In this document: piece after piece, positions 1-6,987 of the stretch | Position numbering within the stretch: position 1 is the first letter of the stretch | Layout: each line of letters opens with the position of its first letter | Assembly: GCA_937911845.1 (NCBI GenBank) | Contig: CALDQF010000465.1 | Coordinates: forward strand, 1-10,191 | Direction: 5' to 3' | Length of the DNA: 10,191 bases | Origin: an uncultured Phycisphaera sp. | GTDB lineage: Bacteria > Planctomycetota > Phycisphaerae > Phycisphaerales > SM1A02 | The notes under the pieces: generated by a model | Seen by the model: the letters and a program-made list of their open reading frames with translations, nothing else | Told to the model about the DNA's origin: nothing | Database searches by the model: none | Position numbers and translations under genes: made by a program

Positions 1-450
1 ACCGGGAAGACTCACTCCCTGACGGCCGCGGACTTCACCAGAGCGACGAACCTCAAGAACAGCACGATCAGCATCAGCTTCAAGGACGTGACAACGCACT
101 CGTCCATCCACCATGGCCACAACGTTGCCGACGCGCAAGCCCGCAAAAATCTCTTTGGGCAGAGGAAGTTCTTCACCTTGGGCAAGAGACTCTGGTCGGA
201 GTACCACCTGATCGTGACGGACCAGAAGACGCACGCCATCAAAACGCCCCAGTCGAATCTTGGGGCCAGGTAAATCAAGCAACAAGGCGGCTCCGGCAGA
301 CAACGCCCGACGGCTCGCCTCGCGGTGCCAAGAGGCATCGCCGTGAGAAAGGTTCACACGAATGCAGTCAGCGCCGGCATGGACGAGGTCAGGGGCCAGT
401 TCGGCACTGGCCGGCCCAATGGTGGCCAAGATGCGGGTCAGTCTGCTCAA
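1..450 (-). CDS. pyk: Pyruvate kinase, N-terminal 150 residues (runs off left edge)
   Basis: Reading the minus strand from a TTG at 450-448 gives 150 codons without a stop down to base 1, so the gene continues outside the window. The protein opens with residues 5-15 TRILATIGPAS, then CIRVNLSHG (residues 29-37) and LLDLPGPKIRLG (57-68), and reaches GRQGVSLPG (142-150). These are the landmarks of pyruvate kinase: the start of the barrel domain, the Arg/Asn/Ser phosphoryl and K+ site (R31, N33, S35), the D59 loop, and the end of the B domain. The enzyme converts phosphoenolpyruvate and ADP to pyruvate and ATP in the cytoplasm. The TTG shares four bases (TTGA) with the stop of the upstream binding-protein gene, and no Shine-Dalgarno is visible, so translation is probably coupled. 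TTG is chosen because family proteins begin only a few residues before the ATIGPAS motif. The frame is open further upstream, so the exact start is less certain than the identity. Confidence 0.9.
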   Translation of the reverse strand, partial: MSRLTRILATIGPASAELAPDLVHAGADCIRVNLSHGDASWHREASRRALSAGAALLLDLPGPKIRLGRFDGVRLLVRHDQVVLRPESLAQGEELPLPKEIFAGLRVGNVVAMVDGRVRCHVLEADADRAVLEVRRSGEVRGRQGVSLPG

Positions 451-1951
451 GGGTTGGCCGCTTTTTCGTACTGATCCAAGAAGAAAGAGGAGGCTCGGGC
501 TTGCAAGGCCAGAGTTCCTGTGGATTCAAGATCCCACCAACGCATCGACTTGAACCCATCGCGAAGCCAACCTGCCTTCACGGCTGCTAAGACAGTGGGA
601 TCGTTGAGATCGGCCACGGTGTCATTCGGCATCGGGACCGATGGGAGTGCATCGAAGCGTTCGAGCATGAGACGCAACTCCGGATCTTCCACATCCGCCG
701 CCATCACCACGGCGTCAGAGGACGGATAGGCAGGATGCTCAACAATGGCATGCCAAGCTTCACGCAACTCATCACGATGATCCATGGCCATAGAAACGAA
801 CAAGGGGACGATGAACGCCCGGGCCGAACGATTGGGATACGCGGCGGCTTTTGCCTCTGCAAAAGGATCGACCTCATCGATCATCCGATCTCCAAGTTGC
901 TCGTAGACTTCGGATCGAATTGGCAACCGACGCAAAGCAAACCGCTGAGGTCCGTCAGGATCGCTGGACGGAAGCTGCCAAAGAGACTGAGCTTCGACTG
1001 TTAAACAAAAGCGAATGAATCGTCTGGACAATTCTGGACTCGGTGCCCCTCGGAGCAAGGAAATTGGGTCGGCATCCACAACGGTCTGGCCAGCCGCATC
1101 CCGGTACTGGATGCGACCGTTAATTCCAGCGGCTTCTAAAGCGGCGACTTGCGCTCGACCGTAAAAATCAATGCATGGGCCTATGGCCGCTTCACCGGCC
1201 CCCACATCACCCGGAACACGAGTGGATGATCCACTGACTGAACGAGCGTTGGCCGCGGCACGGCGAATGAGGGCCCACCCCCGCTGCCATCCAAGGTGTT
1301 CAAGAATCGACTGCAGAGCCGTGGTGACGGAACCGCTCATGGCTGGATTCACAAAAGCGACTCGACCTCGCAATTTCGGGTGGGCCAACATCGACCAATC
1401 GATAGGACGAGGAAGTTCACGCTGAGCAAACTCATCCTCATTCCAAATCAGCCCAAAGCTCGACAACGCGGTGCCAATCCAAAACGACTGCTCGTCGTAA
1501 AGACGACCATCAGCAATGGTGTCGGTGGGGAACCAAGCCGTGAGCTCTTCCGTTGTGAAACCGTGCGGAACAGAGATGGTGGACTCAGGATCATCAGCCT
1601 CGGTGGGCTTGGCCAGAACACCGTGCTCGTAGGACCCGCCACCAAAACCAAATCGATATCACCCCCGAAAGGAGCGCCGGCTACCGCCGCCGCCTTCCAT
1701 TGGCTTTGCAACAACTTGCGAATTTCGCTTGTGCCTCCTGGGGTACTCCAAGCAACATGAGCATCCGTTCCGAACTCACGCTGGTGCCATTTGCTGAATC
1801 GTGACCCAAGTTCGAACCGAATCTGCTCGTTGTGGGGCGTCATCACCACCACACCCGGACCGAGTTGAGATACAGAGCCGGATCGCAAAAACGCAGGGAC
1901 CAGCAACACGACCGCAACACACACGAGAACGATGGTGCCGAACCGGTTCAT
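447..1951 (-). CDS. Iron(III)-type extracellular solute-binding protein, broken by a frameshift
   Basis: The gene lies in two overlapping frames: 1951 to about 1645 carries the N-terminus and about 1645 to 447 the rest. The first frame has a hydrophobic N-terminal segment (residues 6-22, a signal peptide or anchor), then TPHNEQIRFELGSRF and STPGGTSEIRKLL, and runs to GGDIDLV. The second frame continues exactly where the first stops making sense: GGGSYEHGVLAKP, then GRLYDEQSFWIGTALSSFG, ending EKAANP. One extra base in the T4 run (plus strand A4 at 1644-1647) would join them into about 501 residues. Both halves resemble type 2 periplasmic binding proteins of the Fe(III) AfuA/FbpA kind seen in planctomycetes. 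The ligand cannot be read from sequence. No permease or ATPase gene is next to it. The ATG overlaps the pyrF stop (ATGA) and the stop overlaps the pyk start (TTGA). As given, translation would stop at 1448 after 167 residues. Whether this is a read or assembly error or a real mutation is open. Confidence 0.8.
1644..1647 (-). other. Frameshift point in the binding-protein gene
   Basis: On the minus strand the codons read GAT TTG GTT TTG GTG, but the family sequence (D-L-V-F-G-G-G-S) needs GAT TTG GTT TTT GGT GGC. One T is missing from a four-T run, or equivalently a -1 shift is needed here. The heptamer is not a classical X XXY YYZ slippery site, because re-pairing of the P-site GTT to GGT would be poor. 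Programmed frameshifting is therefore less likely than a one-base deletion or a sequencing indel. Confidence 0.75.
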
Positions 1952-2757
1952 AAAGATGCCACTTCACGCAAAGATTGAATCAGATCCTGCGTGGCCTTCA
2001 CTGGATCTTCGGCGTAGATGATGCTGCGGCTGGCATTCACCAATACACCAATTCCGTCAACAAACGCCTCGGCAACATCAGAAGCGCTTCCACCTTGTGC
2101 CCCGACACCTGGCATTAAAAACCATTGCTTAGGCATTCGTTCACGAAGCTCGGCAATTTCCGCAGCATGGGTCGCCCCTACGACGGCCCCCAGGCGACTC
2201 CATTTGGAGTCGGGTTCAAGATGGGCTTCACCCAATTCGTGGACCATGTCCGCGACAGCATGGGCGACGGTCCTGCCGTCTTCGAGGAGAAGCGTCTGCA
2301 ACGCCGTTCCGCCGGGATTGCTCGTGCGGACCAAGGCGAATGCAGCGCCTTCCTCGAGGAAGGGCTGCATGCCATCGGCCCCGAGATAAGGGCTGATCGT
2401 GACCCAGTCAGCCGGAGCACTGGGGCGAGAGAACGCTGAGGCGGCATAATGCTCGCTGGAAACCCCAATGTCCCCGCGCTTTGCATCGAGGACCACAACC
2501 AATCCAGCTTGACTGGCATACAGAGCCAACTGGTCCCGCACCGTGATTCCATCTGGCCCAAACCGCTCATAACAGGCCGACTGGATTTTGACCGCGGGAA
2601 CGAGATCGGCCAAATGGTCGACGATTCGCACACCAAAGTCTCTGATAACTTGAAGATCATCCCCTGCTGGGAGACGGCGGCGTATTGGGTCAATCCCGAC
2701 ACACAGCGGAGCACCGGTGCGGCGAACCGCTGATTCAAGCAATGCTGGTTCTGACAT
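1948..2757 (-). CDS. pyrF: Orotidine 5'-phosphate decarboxylase, type 2
   Basis: This encodes 269 residues, the usual size of the type 2 family. PyrF makes UMP from OMP by decarboxylation, the last step of de novo pyrimidine synthesis, in the cytoplasm. The type 2 signature DAKRGDIG lies at residues 91-98 with the catalytic Lys at 93, and the phosphate-binding segment PGVGAQGG at 216-223, followed by NASRSIIYA (241-249). The N-terminus LCVGIDP (18-24) is the first strand of the barrel. The open frame extends far upstream to 3192, but that part is antisense to the DUF971 gene. The ATG at 2757, just before SEPALLESAVRRTG, gives the family length. No Shine-Dalgarno is visible. The stop overlaps the start of the binding-protein gene (ATGA), so it heads a minus-strand unit. 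It is divergent from the DUF971 gene with 41 bases between start codons. Confidence 0.95.
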   Translation of the reverse strand: MSEPALLESAVRRTGAPLCVGIDPIRRRLPAGDDLQVIRDFGVRIVDHLADLVPAVKIQSACYERFGPDGITVRDQLALYASQAGLVVVLDAKRGDIGVSSEHYAASAFSRPSAPADWVTISPYLGADGMQPFLEEGAAFALVRTSNPGGTALQTLLLEDGRTVAHAVADMVHELGEAHLEPDSKWSRLGAVVGATHAAEIAELRERMPKQWFLMPGVGAQGGSASDVAEAFVDGIGVLVNASRSIIYAEDPVKATQDLIQSLREVASL

Positions 2758-2767
2758 GAATGCATAG

Positions 2768-2773
2768 ATGCTA
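2768..2773 (-). promoter_or_regulatory. Possible -10 element (TAGCAT) for pyrF
   Basis: TAGCAT on the minus strand ends 10 bases before the pyrF ATG, matching four of six -10 consensus bases. No clear -35 sits at 17 bases. If it is used, the pyrF mRNA would have almost no leader. It is a weak call that rests mainly on similar hexamers before other unit-leading genes here. Confidence 0.25.
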
Positions 2774-2784
2774 CCCCAGTGCGG

Positions 2785-2790
2785 TAAGAT
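2785..2790 (+). promoter_or_regulatory. Possible -10 element (TAAGAT) for the DUF971 operon
   Basis: TAAGAT lies 8 bases before the ATG at 2799, and no good -35 is seen. Transcription from it would start at or next to the start codon, giving a leaderless message. It lies 11 bases from the opposing pyrF candidate, so the two promoters would occlude each other. Confidence 0.3.
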
Positions 2791-2798
2791 GTGATTCA

Positions 2799-3119
2799 AT
2801 GGTGCCTCGTCATTTGGAGCTGGAACGCGATCGTGGACTCCGTATCGAATGGAGCGATGGCCGTTCTTCGTATCTCTCGGTGGGTCTTTTGCGAAAGATG
2901 AGCCCCTCCGCTGAGACCAAGAAGCTTCGAGAAGAAATGTCCAGCAACCCATTGGCCGTGCTCCCCAGTTCTGGAGGCGGGGAACTTCGGGCGGAGGATG
3001 CTGAGCTTGTCGGAAATTATGCTCTTCGTATTCGCTTCTCCGATGGCCATGACACCGGGATTTACACCTGGGACTACTTGCTCCATTTGGTCGAGCCGAC
3101 CGCTCAGGAATCATCATGA
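2799..3119 (+). CDS. DUF971 (GBBH-like N-terminal domain) protein
   Basis: This encodes 106 residues, nearly all of them one DUF971 domain. GLRIEWSDGRSSYL (residues 13-26) is the first strand pair, followed by LLRKMSPSAE (30-39) and LVGNYALRIRF (70-80). The strongly conserved SDGHDTGIYTWDYL lies at 81-94. The domain is related to the N-terminal domain of gamma-butyrobetaine hydroxylase, where three Cys and a His bind zinc. Here the Cys positions read SPSAE-T, the Cys-less form common among stand-alone bacterial DUF971 proteins, while the His in SDGH is kept. The molecular role is not settled; the family is often linked with Fe-S metabolism, sometimes fused to Mrp/ApbC ATPases. The start at 2799 is preferred over 2760 because the 13 extra residues fall outside the domain and 2760 would nearly abut pyrF. 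It leads a six-gene chain and overlaps the next gene by ATGA. Confidence 0.88.
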   Translation: MVPRHLELERDRGLRIEWSDGRSSYLSVGLLRKMSPSAETKKLREEMSSNPLAVLPSSGGGELRAEDAELVGNYALRIRFSDGHDTGIYTWDYLLHLVEPTAQESS

Positions 3120-3910
3120 GCACGCCGCGTGTGCTCTTGGTTGAAGACACCACATTCCACAGCGTCGCCCCCCTTGCCATCAACCACATCAAAGTCGCCT
3201 TCGAAGCCGAAGGATGCCAAGCCGACGTGATTCGGGAGTCGGAGGCGGTGAATTTTCAGCCATCAAGATTTGACCTTCTGTCCCGCCGAAATCTCAAAAG
3301 GCTGATCGAAGCACCCTCTGACATTGCCATTGCGGCCGGATCTCGAGCCCAAAAACTTCTGAAGCAAGCCCGGCGAGATTTCCGTTCGTGGTGGCCCGAA
3401 GCTGAAGTAGAACCTGGAATTCCCATGCCTCTGCTTGCAACTTCCCGAACCCCCCAGCATCCGCCCCAAGCGTTAGGGATCTGCAGCGATGACCCCACCA
3501 CCCAGAGAGCAGCCCAACTGGTGGCCGAGGAATTGGATCTGTTGCTGGTTGACCTAATGACCCATTCGTCCCAAGCGGATATCACTCTTCACTCAAGTCG
3601 AGAAATCCAGTCCCATTTGCACGCATTGGATCTGATCCTGTGTGATCGACCCGGCGAAGACCTTCCTGCGCTCCGTGCAGCCTTGTGCGGAGTCGCAGTG
3701 ATTGGCCCTGGCGTATGCAACGAGGAGCCCTTCGACCGTGATGCCATTGATGTTTGGCGGACAATGAGTCGTCAGCTGCTCCAAGACCCCGACCTCCGGC
3801 TGTCCCATGCCGAAACATGGTCCACATGGCTGACCAACCGTCATGACCCCCGAACAATTGCTCAACGACTTCTGGGAGGATTGCCCCTCCTGCGACATAA
3901 GATGAACTGA
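3116..3910 (+). CDS. Unknown protein, possibly GT-B glycosyltransferase-like
   Basis: This encodes 264 residues that I do not recognise with confidence. The N-terminus MSTPRVLLVEDTTFHS followed by a helix (residues 17-32) looks like the first beta-alpha unit of a Rossmann-like fold. Further strands follow at LGICSDDP (120-127) and LDLLLVDLM (140-148). Then DLILCDRPGEDLPALRAALCGVAVIGPG (172-199) resembles the C-terminal half of GT-B glycosyltransferases, where a 'P-x-L-E-A-x-A-C-G-x-P-V' segment binds the sugar nucleotide. The last 50 residues are helical. The usual catalytic Glu patterns are not clear, so the fold is only an inference. There is no signal peptide or membrane segment. The start has an AGGA (3106-3109) six bases upstream and shares ATGA with the DUF971 stop. 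It overlaps pdxA by one base (TGATG). Position between DUF971 and pdxA suggests co-expression, not a defined function. Confidence 0.75.
   Translation: MSTPRVLLVEDTTFHSVAPLAINHIKVAFEAEGCQADVIRESEAVNFQPSRFDLLSRRNLKRLIEAPSDIAIAAGSRAQKLLKQARRDFRSWWPEAEVEPGIPMPLLATSRTPQHPPQALGICSDDPTTQRAAQLVAEELDLLLVDLMTHSSQADITLHSSREIQSHLHALDLILCDRPGEDLPALRAALCGVAVIGPGVCNEEPFDRDAIDVWRTMSRQLLQDPDLRLSHAETWSTWLTNRHDPRTIAQRLLGGLPLLRHKMN
3898..3903 (+). promoter_or_regulatory. Possible internal -10 element (TAAGAT) before pdxA
   Basis: TAAGAT ends six bases before the pdxA ATG, inside the 3' end of the preceding gene. pdxA has no visible Shine-Dalgarno. A small hairpin (GGAGG 3875-3879, CCTCC 3886-3890) precedes it. 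It could be an internal promoter giving a leaderless pdxA message, but coding sequence alone could produce it. Confidence 0.2.
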
Positions 3911-4944
3911 TGCCTCTGCCGCGTATTGCCATCAGTCTCGGCGACCCCTTTGGTATTGGACCAGAAGTGGTAGTCGCTGCATTGGCCGATCGAGCGTTGC
4001 GAAGTTCGGCCCAGTGGGTCATTCATGGCAGCAGCCAACCCATGCTGGAAGCGGCAGAAAAGCGAAACATTGAACCTTGGTGGTATCGGGTTGACTTTGA
4101 TGGCGAGCGGCAGGAGCACGGTTTTTCACATCCAGCCGTCCTCATCGATGAGCCCCTTCCAAGCGATGGGTTCAGCCAACCGGGCCCCAGCGAATCAGGA
4201 GGTCATCTCAGCAAGCAGTGGGTTGAACGAGCGGTGGCCGACACGCTCCGCCCCAACAATCATGTCCGACACGCCGACGCCATGGTGACCGCTCCCATCT
4301 CCAAATCAAGTTGGAGGCTGGCGGGGTACCAGTGGCCTGGGCACACTGAATTGTTGGCCCATCGGTGCCAAGCCCAACCTCATGCCATGGGCTTTGTTGC
4401 GGGACGACTCAAGATCGTTTTGGCCACGTGCCACCAACCCTTGGAAACGGTTTGCGAAACACTTTCAATTGGCCGAGTGCATGACTGTATTGGGCTTGGA
4501 GTTCAGTTTGCCCGTCAACTTGGGCTATCCGCACCGCGGATCGCGGTGTGTGGGATCAACCCGCATGCTGGAGAAGATGGCCTGCTCGGGGACGAGGAAC
4601 ATCGCATCATCCTGCCGGCCATCGAGCTGGCTCAGCTCCAGTGGAGCCGCGACAGCGACACCCAGATCACCGGCCCCTGGCCTGGAGATACGGTTTGGAA
4701 GAGCGCCCTTGCCGGTAGGCATGATGTCGTGGTGGCGATGTACCATGATCAGGGATTAATCCCCGCCAAACTTGTTGCCCCTGAAGGCGCGGTCAACGTC
4801 ACCCTTGGACTGCCCGTGGTTCGTACCAGTCCCGACCACGGCACAGCATTTGACATTGCGGGGCTAGGCAAAGCCGATGATTCAAGCATGAAGAGGGCCA
4901 TCGAACTGGCCCTTGATCTCATTCCTGTTGGAACCTCCTTATGA
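3910..4944 (+). CDS. pdxA: 4-hydroxythreonine-4-phosphate dehydrogenase
   Basis: This encodes 344 residues, slightly longer than the E. coli enzyme. PdxA oxidises 4-phosphohydroxy-L-threonine with NAD+ in the DXP-dependent route to pyridoxal phosphate (vitamin B6), in the cytoplasm as a dimer. It opens with ISLGDPFGIGPE (residues 8-19), the family N-terminal motif. GHTELLA carries the substrate-binding His145 and Thr146. The three metal-binding His are visible as LATCHQPLETV (H175), GINPHAGEDG (H219) and YHDQGLIPAK (H279). The C-terminus LPVVRTSPDHGTAFDIAG is also typical. All key residues are present, so it should be active. The start is fixed by the N-terminal motif. It overlaps the previous gene by one base and the FMN reductase gene by ATGA. 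Its partner PdxJ is not in the window. Confidence 0.96.
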   Translation: MPLPRIAISLGDPFGIGPEVVVAALADRALRSSAQWVIHGSSQPMLEAAEKRNIEPWWYRVDFDGERQEHGFSHPAVLIDEPLPSDGFSQPGPSESGGHLSKQWVERAVADTLRPNNHVRHADAMVTAPISKSSWRLAGYQWPGHTELLAHRCQAQPHAMGFVAGRLKIVLATCHQPLETVCETLSIGRVHDCIGLGVQFARQLGLSAPRIAVCGINPHAGEDGLLGDEEHRIILPAIELAQLQWSRDSDTQITGPWPGDTVWKSALAGRHDVVVAMYHDQGLIPAKLVAPEGAVNVTLGLPVVRTSPDHGTAFDIAGLGKADDSSMKRAIELALDLIPVGTSL

Positions 4945-5477
4945 AATTTCTCGTGCTCTCCACCTCTTTGTCACCAAGCAGTCGATCCCGAATCTTGGCA
5001 CGGTCGGCCTTTGATCGACTTCCCGACGGTCACGAGTCGACTTGGATAGATTTGCAAACCGAAGGGCTCCCCCTGTGTGATGGCGGCCCCGCCGCGGACG
5101 AGCGAGTCGATCGGCTCCGCCGAACGGTTGCGGGCAGCGATGGAGTTCTGATTTCTTTTGGGATCTACAACTACCTCGCACCCGCGGCAACCAAAAATGT
5201 CGTGGAATGGGCGGGAAGAGCCGCCTTTGAAGGCAAAGTGGTGGCTTTCGCGGCGGTTGGGGGCGGTCCAGGATCCCTGCCCTGCGTCGCGAGCCTGACC
5301 ACCCCAATGCTTCTGGATTTTGGCGCTGTGGTTTGCCCAAATTTTGTTTATACGACTGGGGGCAGCTTCGTCGATGATGCACTCGTCGATTCGGATGTCC
5401 AAGGACGGCTCGACGATTTTATTTCGGCTTGGACCACCCTGACCCAACGCGTGCGTGCTGGAGATCATCATGCCTGA
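4941..5477 (+). CDS. NAD(P)H-dependent FMN reductase family flavoprotein
   Basis: This encodes 178 residues with a flavodoxin-like fold. The FMN phosphate loop is STSLSPSSRSRI (residues 7-18), following the first strand MKFLVL. FGIYNYLAPAATKNVVEWAG (73-92) matches the 'P-x-Y-N-x-x-x-P-x-x-L-K-N-x-x-D/E-W' signature of the NADPH-dependent FMN reductase family (PF03358). FEGKVVAFAAVGGGPG (96-111) is the next strand and flavin-ring loop. Members reduce FMN, quinones, azo dyes or metals with NAD(P)H; the substrate cannot be read here. It is cytoplasmic, with no signal peptide. The ATG shares four bases with the pdxA stop, and a weak GGA lies eight bases upstream. A flavin enzyme beside pdxA may be meaningful, since PLP synthesis also uses the FMN oxidase PdxH, but that is inference. 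Confidence 0.88.
   Translation: MKFLVLSTSLSPSSRSRILARSAFDRLPDGHESTWIDLQTEGLPLCDGGPAADERVDRLRRTVAGSDGVLISFGIYNYLAPAATKNVVEWAGRAAFEGKVVAFAAVGGGPGSLPCVASLTTPMLLDFGAVVCPNFVYTTGGSFVDDALVDSDVQGRLDDFISAWTTLTQRVRAGDHHA
5460..5463 (+). promoter_or_regulatory. Shine-Dalgarno GGAG fixing the glyS start
   Basis: GGAG lies six bases before the ATG at 5470. It supports this start over the in-frame GTG at 5455, which is upstream of the site. It lies inside the 3' end of the FMN reductase gene. Confidence 0.6.
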
Positions 5478-6987
5478 TACCGCCACCATGGAAGCCATTG
5501 TCAGTCTCTGCAAAAGACGAGGCTTCATTTTTCCGGCCAGCGAAATTTATGGTGGCCTGAATGGATTCTGGGATTATGGGCCTCTTGGGACCGCACTCAA
5601 GAACAATGTTCGGGACGCATGGTGGCACGACATGGTCGATTGCCCCCCCGACGGTCCCGATGGGCAGCCAGTCTCTATCGTTGGCCTTGATTCTTCGATC
5701 ATCCAAAACCCTCGCGTCTGGGAAGCATCTGGCCATGTTGGCGGCTTCAATGATCCCATGGTGGACTGTCGGGAATCCAAAGCCCGGTACAGAGCGGACC
5801 ATCTGGGATTCTTAGGACGAAAGGGGGACACGACCGGGCAATTCTTCGCCTTTGTCAGTGGCGACGACAGCTCCATGAGCAAGGCACGGAAGAAGTTGGA
5901 GAAGTACGTCAAGGCCAAACTCTCTGATGATGATCTCGATTTCTGCGGCATCGAATCCATGACAACCGCTCGACTCGCCATCACGGTCGGACCCGATGCC
6001 AAAGAAGCAGGTACTTTGACTGAGCCGCGACAGTTCAACCTCATGTTCAAGACCTACGTCGGCGCACTCCAAGACGAGGACGCGGCGGCTTACCTCCGCC
6101 CCGAGACCGCACAAGGCATCTTTCTGAACTTCAAAAACGTGTGTGACACATCACGGGTCCGGGTCCCATTCGGAATCGCCCAAATCGGTAAAGCATTCCG
6201 CAACGAAGTGACCCCACGGAACTTTATTTTCCGCTCTCGAGAATTCGAACAAATGGAGCTCGAGTTCTTCTGTCACGGTGACGACGCACCAAAGTGGTAT
6301 GAATTCTGGTGTGAAACCCGAAAGAACTGGTGGGGCACCATCGGAGTCAAGAACGACAATCTCTTGCTGCGATCCCACGACTCCGATGAACTGGCCCACT
6401 ACGCCAAAGATGGATGCGGCACGTTTGACGTGGAATACCGATTTCCCTTCACCGCCCCGGGGTACGGCGAGCTGGAAGGCGTGGCGCACCGCTCCAACTA
6501 CGACCTTTCGCAACACGCTCAGCACGCCGGCGCGAAACTGGAATACTTCGATCAAGAGCGCAATGAAAGGTACCTCCCCCATGTCATTGAGCCTTCGGCC
6601 GGCCTATCCCGAGGCGTGCTCGCAGTCCTGTGCGAGGCCTACACCGAAGATCCGGATCGACCATCAGGTGTCTACATGAAGTTCCACCCTCGTGTGGCGC
6701 CAATTAAGGCTGGCATCTTCCCCTTGGTCAACAAAGACGGCCTTCCGGAAATTGCATCCGCCATCCACCGAGAACTTCGTGGCAAATACCGCTTGGAATA
6801 CGACCCGAAGCAGTCCATTGGCAAACGCTACGCACGTATGGACGAAGCCGGCACCCCGTTCTGCTTCACGGTGGACGCTGGAACTTTGGAGACAGGAAAC
6901 CTCACTGTGCGGCACCGCGACACTCTCGCTCAAGAGTCAGTCAACAAAGATCAGGTCGGGAACTTCTTGGAGGATCAACTCGGATGA
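5470..6987 (+). CDS. glyS: Glycine-tRNA ligase, dimeric (alpha2) type
   Basis: This encodes 505 residues, the size of the single-chain glycyl-tRNA synthetase found in Thermus, archaea, eukaryotes and several bacterial phyla, not the alpha2-beta2 GlyQ/GlyS type. It charges tRNA-Gly with glycine using ATP in the cytoplasm. The N-terminus LCKRRGFIFPASEIYGGLNG and WDYGPLG are family hallmarks. Class II motif 2 is FRNEVTPRNFIFRSREFEQ from residue 243, with ELEFF after it. Motif 3 is EPSAGLSRGVLAVL from residue 374. The anticodon-binding domain follows (from about RVAPIKAGIFPL) and ends near NFLEDQLG. All core residues appear intact. The ATG at 5470 is chosen over the GTG at 5455 because of the GGAG at 5460-5463. 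It overlaps the FMN reductase gene by eight bases and the lipoprotein gene by ATGA. Confidence 0.96.
   Translation: MPDTATMEAIVSLCKRRGFIFPASEIYGGLNGFWDYGPLGTALKNNVRDAWWHDMVDCPPDGPDGQPVSIVGLDSSIIQNPRVWEASGHVGGFNDPMVDCRESKARYRADHLGFLGRKGDTTGQFFAFVSGDDSSMSKARKKLEKYVKAKLSDDDLDFCGIESMTTARLAITVGPDAKEAGTLTEPRQFNLMFKTYVGALQDEDAAAYLRPETAQGIFLNFKNVCDTSRVRVPFGIAQIGKAFRNEVTPRNFIFRSREFEQMELEFFCHGDDAPKWYEFWCETRKNWWGTIGVKNDNLLLRSHDSDELAHYAKDGCGTFDVEYRFPFTAPGYGELEGVAHRSNYDLSQHAQHAGAKLEYFDQERNERYLPHVIEPSAGLSRGVLAVLCEAYTEDPDRPSGVYMKFHPRVAPIKAGIFPLVNKDGLPEIASAIHRELRGKYRLEYDPKQSIGKRYARMDEAGTPFCFTVDAGTLETGNLTVRHRDTLAQESVNKDQVGNFLEDQLG

Noticed and set aside
12..338. 108-codon minus-strand open frame at the left edge
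   Set aside because: It is a frame-shifted reading of pyruvate kinase; the true frame, from TTG 450, carries the family motifs.
1460..1500. Possible sigma-54 promoter (TGGCAC then TTG) on the minus strand
   Set aside because: The spacing and the -12 GC do not fit the consensus, and it lies inside the binding-protein coding sequence.
2799..3119. Loss of the zinc-binding Cys residues in DUF971 as an unusual feature
   Set aside because: The SPSAE form in place of CxCAxC is common among stand-alone bacterial DUF971 proteins.
2758..3192. Upstream in-frame extension of pyrF to a 414-residue protein
   Set aside because: The extra 145 codons are antisense to the DUF971 gene, have no domain character, and the family length fits a start at 2757.
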